A stretch of DNA of 64,000 nt from Bacteroidales bacterium (GCA_021738535.1 JAIPBU010000010.1:1-64000), one strand, 5' to 3'. Positions 45,239 to 54,746 are shown, counted from the first letter of the stretch. Program-made: numbers and translations. Notes: a model not told the origin generated them from the letters alone.

Positions 45239-46378
45239 ATGAAAAGACTTATTTTATTAATGCTTGTTCATGTTTTTATTATTGGATACCTGCCGGCCCA
45301 GGGAAACAGGTTAAGAGATTATGGAGTAAGCCCGGGGGTGTTGAATACAGGCGAATATAATGCAATTACTGATGTGCCGGGAGTACTTGTAGGGCATTCA
45401 ACAATAATTGAGGGTAAGAATGTGCGAACAGGAGTTACCGCCATAAAGCCCCACAGCGAAAATATTTACAGGCTGAAAGTGCCTGCAGCCGTTTATATTG
45501 GTAATGGCTACGGGAAACTGACAGGCATAAGCCAGGTAAAGGAGCTTGGGAATATTGAGACTCCTCTTGTTTTGACCAATACCATGAGTGTTCCTGCGGC
45601 TTTTGAAGCCCTGATCACATATACAATAAATGAGCCGGGCAACGGAAATGTCCGTTCTGTAAACTGTGTGGTTGGGGAAACAAATGACGGTTATCTGAAT
45701 GATATCCGGGGCAGGCATGTGGAAGAAGAACACGTATTGGCGGCTATTAACAATGCAAAAGGCGGTCTGGTTAAAGAAGGTAATGTTGGTGCCGGTACAG
45801 GAACTGTTTGCTTTGGGTTTAAGGGAGGAATAGGAACGTCCTCAAGAGTTCTTCCATCTTCACTTGGCGGATATACAGTGGGGGTACTTGTGCAGACAAA
45901 CTTTGGAGGAGTATTGCAGATTGACGGTATTCCTGTTGGTGAGGAACTGGAAAAGTTTTCATTCAGCCGCAATGTAAACAGTGGAGCTGACGGTTCATGC
46001 ATGATAGTTGTTGCAACAGATGCTCCTGTTGATGCTCGTAATCTTGAGCGAATAGCAAAAAGAGCAATAATGGGACTGGCCAGGACAGGTGGTATTGCTT
46101 CAAACGGCAGCGGTGATTATGTAATTGCTTTCTCAGTTGCAGAAGAGAACCTTATTGCAAACCCCGGGCGGGGCAGGATTCTGGATAACCGCTTCCTTCC
46201 TAATGCTTCTGTATCGCCACTTTTTCTTGCTACTATTGAAGCCACCGAAGAAGCAATACTGAACTCCCTTTTTGCAGCAGAGACAATGGAAGGGTATAAT
46301 GGGCACAGGGTTGAAACAATACCTGTTGACAGAGTAATTGATATGATAAAAGAATATAAAAAGCAGGATAATGAGTAA
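45239..46378 (+). CDS. P1 family (DmpA/BapA-type) aminopeptidase, exported
   Basis: 379 residues with a signal peptide (about 1-22, GYLPAQGN). This N-terminal-nucleophile family cleaves itself between a Gly and the catalytic Ser. The cleavage site is visible in GADGSCMIVVATDAPVD, with Ser253 as nucleophile. Other marks are AITDVPGVLVGHST, VGAGTGTVCFGFKGGIGTSSR and MGLARTGGIASNGSGDY. Relatives release N-terminal L-, D- or beta-amino acids from peptides. A possible AAGGGA-like ribosome site precedes the ATG. Overlaps the racemase gene by 8 bp. Confidence 0.93.
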   Translation: MKRLILLMLVHVFIIGYLPAQGNRLRDYGVSPGVLNTGEYNAITDVPGVLVGHSTIIEGKNVRTGVTAIKPHSENIYRLKVPAAVYIGNGYGKLTGISQVKELGNIETPLVLTNTMSVPAAFEALITYTINEPGNGNVRSVNCVVGETNDGYLNDIRGRHVEEEHVLAAINNAKGGLVKEGNVGAGTGTVCFGFKGGIGTSSRVLPSSLGGYTVGVLVQTNFGGVLQIDGIPVGEELEKFSFSRNVNSGADGSCMIVVATDAPVDARNLERIAKRAIMGLARTGGIASNGSGDYVIAFSVAEENLIANPGRGRILDNRFLPNASVSPLFLATIEATEEAILNSLFAAETMEGYNGHRVETIPVDRVIDMIKEYKKQDNE

Positions 46379-47111
46379 AATGATTGGTGTAGTAGGGGGA
46401 ATGGGTACTTATGCAGGTATTGACCTCCTGAAAAAGATTGCTGATAACACTGAAGCATCAAAGGACCAGGATCACCTGCCTGTAGCCATGCTATCCTACC
46501 CCGGGAGGATACTTGACCGGAGTGAATATTTATCAGGTACTGTTGATGAAAATCCCGGGCAGGCAATGGCTGACATTGTTAGACAATTAATTGACACGGG
46601 AGCCTGTATAATTGGTATTCCATGTAATACTGCACATGTAGAAGAAATATTGGATCCGGTATTAAAGGTGATACCCGAAGGTTGTACTTTTGTAAACATG
46701 TTACAGGAGGTAGCAGCTTATATTGCCGGCAGTTACAGGGATGTTGACAGGGTAGGTATTATGGGAACCAATGGTGTTTACAGGAGCAGGGTATATGATA
46801 ACTATATGAATAAAGAAGGCCTTGAAACCATTTACCCTGATGAGGACGTTCAGTACAGCCTTGTTCATCCGGCCATATACGATATGGAGTACGGGATTAA
46901 AGCTGTATCTGAACCCGTAAGCGAAAAAGCCCGCATTGACCTGATGAGCGTGGCACGTATGCTGATACATGACGGAGCACAGGCAATAGTGCTGGGATGC
47001 ACCGAAATACCCCTGGCAATCAGGGACAAGGAGATAGAGCTTACCCCGGTAGTAGATGCGAATAATGTTCTTGCCAGGGCAATGGTTCGTGAAGCCGGAT
47101 CGACAGGGTAG
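46371..47111 (+). CDS. Aspartate/glutamate racemase family protein
   Basis: 246 residues, cytoplasmic. Two-base cofactor-independent racemases use paired cysteines; both are present, Cys85 in PCNTAH and Cys211 in GCTEIPLAI. GVVGGMGTYAGIDLL is the N-terminal family motif. It would interconvert L- and D-aspartate or glutamate, or a related acid. Translationally coupled to the P1 peptidase (8-bp overlap), which suggests use of amino acids released from peptides containing D- or beta-residues. Confidence 0.92.
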   Translation: MSKMIGVVGGMGTYAGIDLLKKIADNTEASKDQDHLPVAMLSYPGRILDRSEYLSGTVDENPGQAMADIVRQLIDTGACIIGIPCNTAHVEEILDPVLKVIPEGCTFVNMLQEVAAYIAGSYRDVDRVGIMGTNGVYRSRVYDNYMNKEGLETIYPDEDVQYSLVHPAIYDMEYGIKAVSEPVSEKARIDLMSVARMLIHDGAQAIVLGCTEIPLAIRDKEIELTPVVDANNVLARAMVREAGSTG

Positions 47112-47183
47112 GGTGAAAATGATTTCATTCGGTATAACTATAGATTGTAGAAAGAAATAATTACGCACATGGGTTTACATGTT

Positions 47184-47191
47184 TATATTTG
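47184..47191 (+). promoter_or_regulatory. Candidate -7 promoter element of the sigma/FecR/TonB operon
   Basis: TATATTTG matches TAnnTTTG, 67 bp before the sigma-gene start; no clear -33 TTG. Confidence 0.35.
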
Positions 47192-47257
47192 TCATAAGAT
47201 CTGTATTATGAATTCAGGGCTATATCATTTCTTACAATCAAAAAGTTACTTGAAAGT

Positions 47258-47749
47258 TTGACACAGGAGGAATTCAAAGGTTTATTTGATGAATATTTTG
47301 ACTCTATCAGGTCATATATTTATTACCGCTGCGGGGATACTGAGCTTGCTACTGATATTGCACAGGATGTTTTCATGCAGGTATGGGAAAAGCAATTTGA
47401 TTTTCGGGGTGGCAGGATCAAAGGCCTTTTGTATAAGATGGCAGGAGACTTCTTCATCAGCAGGCTGAGAAGAAAGGAACTTGAGAACAGGTACATAAAT
47501 TCGATAGGATTTGATTACCTGACAGATTCGCCCGAGGAGCAAACCGAACTAAATGAACTTCTCGTGATATACGAGAAATCACTTGCCATGTTGCCTGATA
47601 AGCAGAGGGTTGTATTTCTGATGAGCAGGAATGAAGGATTGAAATACAGTGAAATAGCTACAAGATTAAATATAAGTGTTAAAGCAGTTGAAAAAAGGAT
47701 GACTAAAGCAATAGTTTTCTTACGTGAAGCACTAGATTACAAAAAATGA
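47258..47749 (+). CDS. RNA polymerase ECF-type sigma-70 factor (FecI-like)
   Basis: 163 residues. Region 2: FDSIRSYIYYRCGDTELATDIAQDVFMQVWE (about 11-41). Region 4: AMLPDKQRVVFLMSRNEGLKYSEIATRLNISVKAVEKRMTKA (about 110-152). The start is TTG at 47258; no ATG is in frame upstream, and the protein begins TQEEFKGLFDEYF exactly where relatives start. Its stop overlaps the FecR ATG (ATGA). It likely drives its own operon when FecR is signalled by the TonB receptor. Confidence 0.92.
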   Translation: MTQEEFKGLFDEYFDSIRSYIYYRCGDTELATDIAQDVFMQVWEKQFDFRGGRIKGLLYKMAGDFFISRLRRKELENRYINSIGFDYLTDSPEEQTELNELLVIYEKSLAMLPDKQRVVFLMSRNEGLKYSEIATRLNISVKAVEKRMTKAIVFLREALDYKK

Positions 47750-48612
47750 AAAAGGAACAAAAATACAGAGCTGATAATAACAAGGGAAAACCTGCCTTGC
47801 CGGACATTTTACCTGATTCAAGAATAAAATGGAAGAAAAGCAAAAAAGAAATCTGGCAAAATATCGAGAGCGCTATTGAAGAGAAGCCTGAGGCAAGGTC
47901 AATTAGCCTTCGTTCGACATTTTTACGTATAAGTGCAGCAGCATCTGTAATATTGATAGTGGGAGCAGCCCTGTTTATGAGGTATTATACACGGACTGTT
48001 TTCAGCCAGCCGGGAGAACTTGCACAAATAGAATTACCGGGAGGTTCTAATATTACATTAAATGCAAGTACGGAGATCAAATACAAGCCTTTATGGTGGT
48101 TTATGAACAGAGAAGTAGAAATGAAAGGAGAGGTCTTTTTTGATGTTACAAAAGGAAAGGAGTTTACTGTGTTATCTGAGACCGGCAAAACAACCGTTCT
48201 TGGTACTTCATTTAATATATATTCACGGGATAGACATTATGAGGTTAAATGTTATACGGGAAAGGTAAGTGTAGAGTCTGTGGTAAATGGTGAGAAAATT
48301 ATTATTGAACAAAACCAGGTTGCTTCATTAAGCAGAGACGGAACTTTAAGTCTGAATGAAGCATCATCAGTATCAGACAGTGATTGGCGAACAGGATTAT
48401 TCAGGTTTACTTCGTCACCCATAAAGAGGGTTTTGGATGAGATTTCAAGACAGTACGGGGTTGAAATAGAAGGTACTGAGGGACTTGATCTTCTATATAC
48501 AGGTAGTTTCACAAGGGATCAGTCGCCGGCAGAAGCGCTGAATATCGTTTGCAGAGCTTTTGGTCTCGAATTTGTAAAAGAAGATGATAATACTTACAGG
48601 ATAGTAGATTAA
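47746..48612 (+). CDS. FecR family anti-sigma factor with DUF4974
   Basis: 288 residues. Cytoplasmic N-terminus about 1-65, one transmembrane helix about 66-84, and a periplasmic FecR domain (QIELPGGSNITLNASTEIKY, VFFDVTKGKEFTVLSETG, VLGTSFNIYSRD). A C-terminal DUF4974 domain begins FRFTSSPIKRVLDEISRQYGVEIEG. It binds the sigma factor at rest and receives the STN signal from the receptor. Overlaps its neighbours by 4 bp and 1 bp. Confidence 0.95.
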   Translation: MKKEQKYRADNNKGKPALPDILPDSRIKWKKSKKEIWQNIESAIEEKPEARSISLRSTFLRISAAASVILIVGAALFMRYYTRTVFSQPGELAQIELPGGSNITLNASTEIKYKPLWWFMNREVEMKGEVFFDVTKGKEFTVLSETGKTTVLGTSFNIYSRDRHYEVKCYTGKVSVESVVNGEKIIIEQNQVASLSRDGTLSLNEASSVSDSDWRTGLFRFTSSPIKRVLDEISRQYGVEIEGTEGLDLLYTGSFTRDQSPAEALNIVCRAFGLEFVKEDDNTYRIVD

Positions 48613-51125
48613 TGCGTGTTGGAAACATATTAAGATTATTACTGATAATTCTATTAATTACCAACCCCCTGTTATCACTCCAAGGGCAGGTAGTAGAGGT
48701 GGATTTCAACAATACTCAGCTAAACAAAGCCCTCCGCTTGCTAATAGAAAATTATGGTATTGAACTTTCTTTTGATGACAGGGCCCTTTCAGAGCATAAT
48801 GTTAATATCAGCGGATCTTTTAATTCATTTGACGAACTCCTTGATGAATTGTTAAGAAATACCGGTTATGATTTTGAGAAGACTAATAATATTTATCTAA
48901 TATTTCCTTCAGAGAGTATTACGGAAGAGCCGGAGACCAAATACCTGCTATCAGGGAGTGTAGTTGATGTAAAGACCAGGGAAGCCCTTCCTTTTACACA
49001 TGTATCAGTAAATGATAATTGGATAGTGACGGATTTCAAAGGTAATTTTTCCTACTCATCAGTAACGGATAGTATATTTGATCTTAAGGTAAGCTACCTC
49101 GGTTACTATATCCTTGATACAGTCCTTTATCAAGGTATTCATCAAATCATAAGTTTAGAACCTTCTAATATTGAGATTAAAGAAATTCTTGTAAAGTATA
49201 AAAAGATTGAAAAATCGATACAGGCTGGATCAGGACCGGGTGTTTTAAGACTTAATCAACAGATAAGTTCCTACCTGCCCGGTAACGGCGATAATTCTGT
49301 TTTCAATCTGCTAAGGTTGCAGCCCGGGATTCTTGCTGCTGGAGAACAATCAAGTGATATGATAATCTGGGGCAGCTATGAGGGGCATAGCCAGGTCAGT
49401 TTTGACGGTTTCACAATTTTTGGCCTGAGGAACTATAATGACAATATAAGTTCTGTGAACCCTTATATGGCGAAAGATATAAAAATAATGAAAGGAGGGT
49501 TCGGATCTGAATATGGCGAGAGGGTTGGAGGAATAGTAGATATAACAGGTATAGACGGCAATAAGAATGATCCTTCCCTTAATCTGAGTATAAATAATAT
49601 GACCTTAAGCGGGCTGGCAAGTGTTCCGCTCTTTAACAAGGCGGCTGTGGTTGTCGGATTCAGGCATACCTATTATGACCTGTATGATAATTCCAGCCTG
49701 GACTTCCTTGACACCAGGTCGAAGAACTCCAGATCAGGAGGTAATGCAGATGTTAATGTTTATCCTGATTACATGTTCAGGGATATGAATATAAAAGTCT
49801 CCGGAACAGGGGATAATGGTGATAGCTATTTTCTTAGCCTGTTTGCAGCGACTGATGAATTTGCATATTCTGTTGAGGAGGATAGTTTTAACCAGTACAT
49901 ATTTAACAAGGTTAATGAGAATAACCTGCAACAGGGCGCCTCACTATTCTACGGAAAGAAATGGAATAATGGCGGAATTACCAATATAAAATTATCATAT
50001 TCCTATCTCAACAGGAAAAGCAGTGAAATAAGGGAGCTGCTCAGAGGCCAGCACGACAGGATAATATTTAATATGGACAGGGATATTGATTCGGAGATAT
50101 CTGAAATGGGTGGTACATTACATAATATTTTTAGTCAGGGTGATAATTTCCGGCTTGAATTTGGAACAGGTCTTACATATAATATGATCAGGCACAGGGA
50201 GGATACATTTAATGTAGATTATGTGAATATGGAGAATAGCATGTTGTTGCCCAAAGGATTCTTTAAAGGTATATTCTCCTATCGCAACCTTGAGGTTAAA
50301 ACCGGACTAAGATTAAACTATCCCACAGCTTTAAACAAATTATACATCCAGCCAAGAATATCAGCCGGTCTGAAAATAAATAACAGCTTCAGAATAAACG
50401 CATCATGGGGTATTTATAATCAGTTCTACACAAGGAGTTCAGTAATTGATGAAAACGGTAATTATAATTACCTGTGGGTAATATGTGATAACGAGGATAT
50501 CCCTGTGCTGGATGCCCGGCATTATGTAGCAGGTCTTTCCTGGTCAAAGAGCAATACCCTCATAAGCCTTGATGGGTATTATAAAAACACAAAAGGCATC
50601 ACCAGGTATGTACAATCATTTTCGGAACGAACCATATACCAGGGAGATTCGAGATCGCGGGGTTTAGATATTCTTATTAAAAAGGATTACAAGGGGCATT
50701 CTGCCTGGGTTTCTTATTCTCTGGGTAAAACAGAAGAATATTTTCCATATTTTGAGGATGATGACTACAGAAGGGCATTACATGACCAGAGACATGAATT
50801 TAAGATAGCTGGAATTATTGATCTTAAGCCGGCATATTTCTCTGCTAATTATGTATATGGTTCAGGTTTCCCTGATCCCCTTAACCAGGATACTGACCTG
50901 TCAGATGATTATGATTACAGTCGTCTTGACCTGGCGCTGGTCTTCAGGTTTTCCCGAAAAGGGTCTGAAGTGGAGGCTGGTCTTTCAGTTCTGAATGCCT
51001 TTAACACTGAAAATATAAAATACTCTAATTTCGTGAGATTTCCGTCAGACCAGACAGAAACAATCGATCTTCATGCAGAGGCTGTCCCACGCACATTTAC
51101 AGTTTTTCTGAATCTTTCCTTTTAA
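48612..51125 (+). CDS. TonB-dependent receptor with STN-like domain, FecA-type
   Basis: 837 residues. Signal peptide about 1-26, STN-like domain about 27-92 (VEVDFNNTQLNKALRLLIENYGIEL), carboxypeptidase-regulatory-like domain about 113-190 (LSGSVVDVKTREALPFTHV), plug about 200-320 (SQVSFDGFTIFGLRNYNDNISSVNPYMA, GGFGSEYGERVGGIVDI) and a barrel ending FTVFLNLSF. No SusD-like partner follows; the next genes encode a helical periplasmic protein and a barrel. Substrate unknown. Confidence 0.94.
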   Translation: MRVGNILRLLLIILLITNPLLSLQGQVVEVDFNNTQLNKALRLLIENYGIELSFDDRALSEHNVNISGSFNSFDELLDELLRNTGYDFEKTNNIYLIFPSESITEEPETKYLLSGSVVDVKTREALPFTHVSVNDNWIVTDFKGNFSYSSVTDSIFDLKVSYLGYYILDTVLYQGIHQIISLEPSNIEIKEILVKYKKIEKSIQAGSGPGVLRLNQQISSYLPGNGDNSVFNLLRLQPGILAAGEQSSDMIIWGSYEGHSQVSFDGFTIFGLRNYNDNISSVNPYMAKDIKIMKGGFGSEYGERVGGIVDITGIDGNKNDPSLNLSINNMTLSGLASVPLFNKAAVVVGFRHTYYDLYDNSSLDFLDTRSKNSRSGGNADVNVYPDYMFRDMNIKVSGTGDNGDSYFLSLFAATDEFAYSVEEDSFNQYIFNKVNENNLQQGASLFYGKKWNNGGITNIKLSYSYLNRKSSEIRELLRGQHDRIIFNMDRDIDSEISEMGGTLHNIFSQGDNFRLEFGTGLTYNMIRHREDTFNVDYVNMENSMLLPKGFFKGIFSYRNLEVKTGLRLNYPTALNKLYIQPRISAGLKINNSFRINASWGIYNQFYTRSSVIDENGNYNYLWVICDNEDIPVLDARHYVAGLSWSKSNTLISLDGYYKNTKGITRYVQSFSERTIYQGDSRSRGLDILIKKDYKGHSAWVSYSLGKTEEYFPYFEDDDYRRALHDQRHEFKIAGIIDLKPAYFSANYVYGSGFPDPLNQDTDLSDDYDYSRLDLALVFRFSRKGSEVEAGLSVLNAFNTENIKYSNFVRFPSDQTETIDLHAEAVPRTFTVFLNLSF

Positions 51126-51233
51126 TTTTTTTCTTTTCGTGGTAGGGTATATTGAATCTGCTTCGGTATATAAGTGAAGACCGCGGAATAAACAGATAAT
51201 AAACCGCATATTTTAAATTAAAAAACGAATATC

Positions 51234-51665
51234 ATGAAAGCAATTATTAAAACTTTTTTTGTGGCAGTAACATTACTTTTTGCAGGTTCAGCTCTTTTTG
51301 CACAGACTGAAGAAGCAGAAGCAGTAAAAGAACAGATAAAGGATCAGAACCAGACCAGGGTAAATGAGCAACAGAGAGCTATGGTTCAGGAAATGAAGCA
51401 GAATGCCAGGATGCTGCGAGATGAGTTCAAGGAGAGCCTTACAGAAGAGCAGCTTGCAATTCTTGAGAACACTGAACTATCCATGCAGGAAAGAATGGAA
51501 GCCTTGAAGGCAACACTTACCGAAGATCAGATGGAAATTCTTGATTGCAACCTTGAAGGTATAAAAGAACAGAAAAGGGAAATGAAGGGTCAGCTTAAAG
51601 AAAATGCCGGGGAGTATGGAAACAAGAAGCGCAAAGGCAAAGGCAAAGGTATTGAATTAATGTAG
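51234..51665 (+). CDS. Small helical periplasmic protein, Glu/Lys/Gln-rich
   Basis: 143 residues with a signal peptide (GSALFAQTEEAEA). The mature part is almost wholly helical, with many Glu, Gln, Lys and Met residues and repeats such as LTEEQLAILEN and LTEDQMEILD, recalling Spy/CpxP-like LTxxQ motifs. The tail is Lys-rich (KKRKGKGKG). It may be a periplasmic chaperone-like or metal-stress protein; no family is certain. 108 bp after the TonB receptor and before a terminator-like hairpin. Confidence 0.75.
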   Translation: MKAIIKTFFVAVTLLFAGSALFAQTEEAEAVKEQIKDQNQTRVNEQQRAMVQEMKQNARMLRDEFKESLTEEQLAILENTELSMQERMEALKATLTEDQMEILDCNLEGIKEQKREMKGQLKENAGEYGNKKRKGKGKGIELM

Positions 51666-51690
51666 TTAACAGTTTAATTGGAATTAACAG

Positions 51691-51718
51691 AGTCCCGGGT
51701 AAAAATACCGGGACTTTA
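51691..51718 (+). terminator. Hairpin, probable weak terminator or attenuator
   Basis: AGTCCCGG (51691-51698) pairs with CCGGGACT (51708-51715); two more pairs can form inside. Only TTTATA follows, so read-through into the barrel gene is plausible. Confidence 0.5.
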
Positions 51719-51731
51719 TAATTTATTTGAG

Positions 51732-52640
51732 GTGAAAAGAAAAGCTAAAACATTATTGTCAGGGATATCTATTATGGTAATAATCTCCTTATCCAGTTTT
51801 TCCTTAACTGCACAGGAGGATAAAATTGATGCAATACTGGATTCCATGTTTTTCAGCACAGATGAAGAAATATTGCTGATGCTTGCTGAGATGAACAGGA
51901 ACCATAATTTTATTTACAGCAGGGTTGGTTACGACAATAAGACTACATATGCCGGCCGGGAAATAGGATCAGACCAGTATAACCTTTCTGGCCAGCTGTT
52001 CTATCTTAACTCAACAGGCCTGTATCTTGGTTTGTCAGGGGCGTGGTACAGCCAGCTTGATCCCTCGTACAGGTCAACTGTAGTCACAGGTGGTTACAGT
52101 AATTCACTCAAAAAGGCAAGCTGGTTACGTTACAGAATATCATATAACAGGTATTTTTATAATACAGATGCAAGTTCTTATGATCCTGATTATACCGGGT
52201 CTTTGAGTGCAGGTATCACACTGAAAAATGATAATTTCGGAATCAGAACGGATTATTCTTTTCTGATGGGGAATGAATATGCTTCACAGGCATCGTTTGA
52301 TTTGTTTGGTGATTTTTTGCTTTTCAAACCCGGCAAAAGATCAAAAATTGAGTTTACCCCCGAGTTATCATTTTATTTTGGTTCTGAGGCTGTAGAATAC
52401 GAAAGGATAAGTTATCTGTCCGGAAATTCTTCCACTTCTGATATGTCTGAATTTATTTACATGGACAAATTCGGGCTTATGAATACCAGCATAAATATCC
52501 CGCTTGAGATTTCTCTCGGTGATTTCAGCCTGGAATTGTCGTATAAATATAACTTTCCCAGGTCGCTTGATCCAAACTATATGTATGATAATAATTCATT
52601 ATTCAGCATATCTCTCAGTTATTTCTTTATGATAAATTAA
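51732..52640 (+). CDS. Outer-membrane beta-barrel-like protein
   Basis: 302 residues from GTG at 51732, which gives a normal signal peptide (KRKAKTLLSGISIMVIISL, then LTAQEDK). A TTG 54 bp upstream would place the hairpin at 51691-51718 inside the gene and yields no better leader. The mature part has a short helix, then amphipathic strands with many Tyr/Ser (RVGYDNKTTYAGREIG, YLNSTGLYLGLSGAWYS) and ends with Phe (SISLSYFFMIN). Probably the last gene of the sigma/FecR/TonB operon. Confidence 0.68.
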   Translation: MKRKAKTLLSGISIMVIISLSSFSLTAQEDKIDAILDSMFFSTDEEILLMLAEMNRNHNFIYSRVGYDNKTTYAGREIGSDQYNLSGQLFYLNSTGLYLGLSGAWYSQLDPSYRSTVVTGGYSNSLKKASWLRYRISYNRYFYNTDASSYDPDYTGSLSAGITLKNDNFGIRTDYSFLMGNEYASQASFDLFGDFLLFKPGKRSKIEFTPELSFYFGSEAVEYERISYLSGNSSTSDMSEFIYMDKFGLMNTSINIPLEISLGDFSLELSYKYNFPRSLDPNYMYDNNSLFSISLSYFFMIN

Positions 52641-52669
52641 GGAGGCGTACAAGTCTTACGCCTCCTTAA
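52637..52669. terminator. Perfect 13-bp inverted repeat between convergent genes
   Basis: TTAAGGAGGCGTA (52637-52649) and its exact complement (52657-52669) with a 7-nt loop. It includes the stop codon of the barrel gene and precedes the convergent lipoprotein gene. No long T-run follows on either strand. Confidence 0.75.
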
Positions 52670-52688
52670 GTATAACCTTTATGACTGG

Positions 52689-53801
52689 TTAATTCATAAA
52701 ACTGATTGTCATTTCGGCAATGTCTTTCGGGTTATAAGGTGAAAGTGAGGGAAGTCTTAATACAAGCTCGTCATGATCGTCGCCCGGAGATGTTCCACCC
52801 TGGATGAATCCTTCACTGTCAAAGAAACCTGGGGCTTCAGTATTTGTAAGGTAAATGTCTACGCTTTCCTGGCTTATATCTGGCCATACATCATATATCT
52901 GTTCTGTAAAGACATTCCTGATGGAGTAATCTTCCAGGAGAACGGAGCGGGAAGGTTCATCAAGGTAGCTGTCCGGCAGGCCTACTTCGGCAACGCCTAT
53001 GTCAAGATCTGAGTCGCCTGATGCAACAAAGGCCCAGTTAAATCCTGAATCGCCATTGAAGAACCTGGCATTAGGATGATTTGAATTGCCATATACATCG
53101 ATCTTATCGCCTGACTTGCCAACAAACATCTTAAGCCCGTCTGTTGAATAAGGGTTGTCAAGAGGATCCTCTACCGGCAGTCCCGATGCTGCTACAAGCA
53201 TGTGTGCATCATAGCCTCTTTCACCGGCCTGGCTGTAGTCTATGCGGAATACTGCTTCGGTGGTGTTTTCCTCATTGCTTCTGTCAATATTATAAGGCTT
53301 AAGTATTGCCACACCCTGGATGGGATTACGGTTCCAGAATATCTGCATGGCATAGCCGCCATCTTCATTCCCTTCTGAGTCGGCATCGGTGATGTCCATC
53401 CTGAATTCCCATGTCTGACCTTCAAAGTAGGGGTTTTCAGTTACTTCCAGGTTTTTTATCCTGCCATCATCGTCGCTTGTATAGCTGAGCGATACCGGCT
53501 GGTTTATCTGGTGCCTGGCAATGCTTTTAATTATGCTTTCAACTATTTCTCCGCCACCTTCACCTATACGTATGAAATGGGCAAGGTGGAGATAGATCAG
53601 GTTGCCGTTTATCGGTTCAACCGATTTAGTTGCTGATTTTTCTGATGCATCAAAACTAATGGCACCAGGTACATCAATGCTGAATTCTTCGGGGAGGATT
53701 GATTCTTCATTGTTCCCCGGTCCACTGAATTCTTCACATCCTGTAAAGAAGACTGTAACTGCAAATGCAAGACTGATAATAAAAAATACTTTCTTTTTCA
53801 T
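52689..53801 (-). CDS. Lipoprotein of unknown function
   Basis: 370 residues from the ATG at 53801. Lipoprotein signal VTVFFTGCEEFSG. The mature protein is acidic and rich in strands (WEFRMDITDADSEGNEDGGYAMQIF, AVFRIDYSQAGERGYDAHMLV). No domain was recognised. It lies 155 bp downstream of the DUF4249 gene on the same strand and may extend that operon, or have its own promoter. The hydrophobic C-terminal end (IAEMTISFMN) is compatible with a beta-sandwich. Confidence 0.75.
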   Translation of the reverse strand: MKKKVFFIISLAFAVTVFFTGCEEFSGPGNNEESILPEEFSIDVPGAISFDASEKSATKSVEPINGNLIYLHLAHFIRIGEGGGEIVESIIKSIARHQINQPVSLSYTSDDDGRIKNLEVTENPYFEGQTWEFRMDITDADSEGNEDGGYAMQIFWNRNPIQGVAILKPYNIDRSNEENTTEAVFRIDYSQAGERGYDAHMLVAASGLPVEDPLDNPYSTDGLKMFVGKSGDKIDVYGNSNHPNARFFNGDSGFNWAFVASGDSDLDIGVAEVGLPDSYLDEPSRSVLLEDYSIRNVFTEQIYDVWPDISQESVDIYLTNTEAPGFFDSEGFIQGGTSPGDDHDELVLRLPSLSPYNPKDIAEMTISFMN

Positions 53802-53956
53802 GATTTCCGTGTTTTTAATGGTTATTTGATAATTCATTTTTATCGGTTTTCATTAACATCACACGGGAAGATGGAAATACCCTTATGTTAGCAGGAAGTT
53901 TTTTTAAAAAAAATCGTCTGGATGCAGAGGGAAGAATGGAATACTGGAATAATAAA

Positions 53957-54745
53957 TTATTCAATATAAGTAGTATCCTGCACAACGGAGCAGGCTGCAA
54001 AGAAACCAACGGCCCCGTTATTAAGATTGGTATGCAGGTTGCCGTGCATAACATCAAACCAGCCTCCCCGCCAGTCGGTTTCTGATAGCAGGCTGCGGAG
54101 GAATCTTTCATGATCTGGAGAAAGTGAATACTTGGTCCTGATCACCCTTGCTCCTGCAGGGAAGGACAGATTTTCGACGGCAGGTTTGAAGAGCTGATTT
54201 ACGTCTATCGTAGAAAGGGTGTAGGAATAAAAGACAGATTTCTCAGTCTGGTTGTTTTCTTCCCACTCTACATTATATTCAATGAATGAGGGGGCATTGC
54301 TTTCACGCTGGTAAATCCTGTAATACCCTGCCTTTTCACCGTCTTTATAAAATACAAGGTCTTTGATAGGGGTAACAGGCACCATGTATGCAGCTGCCCT
54401 GAATTCATATTCGCCCACGGCAATATATAACCAGTAAACACTGTTAACAACGCCGCTTAATGATGGATCAGGTAAATAGAGCCCGGGTTCTTCCGGAGCC
54501 TGGGTCAGCTGGTGATAGTTTTCACCGTCTGAAAGTATAACAATTGCATTATTTACCGTCCCCGGCTCACGGTTGGGATTTTTTACCGGCAGGCTGAGCC
54601 TGACGTAATTAAGCCCTGGGCGGTTGGTCAGCATTCCTTCTACAACAAGGCGTGGTGTAACAGGATCATCAAGGGTCCAGCTAACAGGTTCTTCGCAGGA
54701 AACGGAAATAAAAAACAACAATATTATTATAATAAAACTTCTCAT
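53957..54745 (-). CDS. DUF4249 family lipoprotein (short form)
   Basis: 262 residues. Lipoprotein signal LLFFISVSCEEP. Family marks: TPRLVVEGMLTNRPGLNYVRLSLPV, NNAIVILSDGENYHQL and the end TNLNNGAVGFFAACSV. The normal family ending is present, so despite being 120 residues shorter than the other DUF4249 protein here it is probably complete. It starts 1 bp after the TonB receptor stop. Likely a periplasmic or surface partner of that receptor. Confidence 0.86.
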   Translation of the reverse strand: MRSFIIIILLFFISVSCEEPVSWTLDDPVTPRLVVEGMLTNRPGLNYVRLSLPVKNPNREPGTVNNAIVILSDGENYHQLTQAPEEPGLYLPDPSLSGVVNSVYWLYIAVGEYEFRAAAYMVPVTPIKDLVFYKDGEKAGYYRIYQRESNAPSFIEYNVEWEENNQTEKSVFYSYTLSTIDVNQLFKPAVENLSFPAGARVIRTKYSLSPDHERFLRSLLSETDWRGGWFDVMHGNLHTNLNNGAVGFFAACSVVQDTTYIE

Positions 54746-54746
54746 A

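Noticed and set aside
46701-47168. 155-codon minus-strand frame
   Set aside because: Antisense to the racemase gene, whose two catalytic cysteines are intact.
51678-51731. TTG start for the barrel protein
   Set aside because: It would place a terminator-like hairpin within the gene and yields no normal signal peptide at the N-terminus.
53957-54745. Truncated DUF4249 gene
   Set aside because: Although short, it contains the usual family C-terminal motif and a proper stop.
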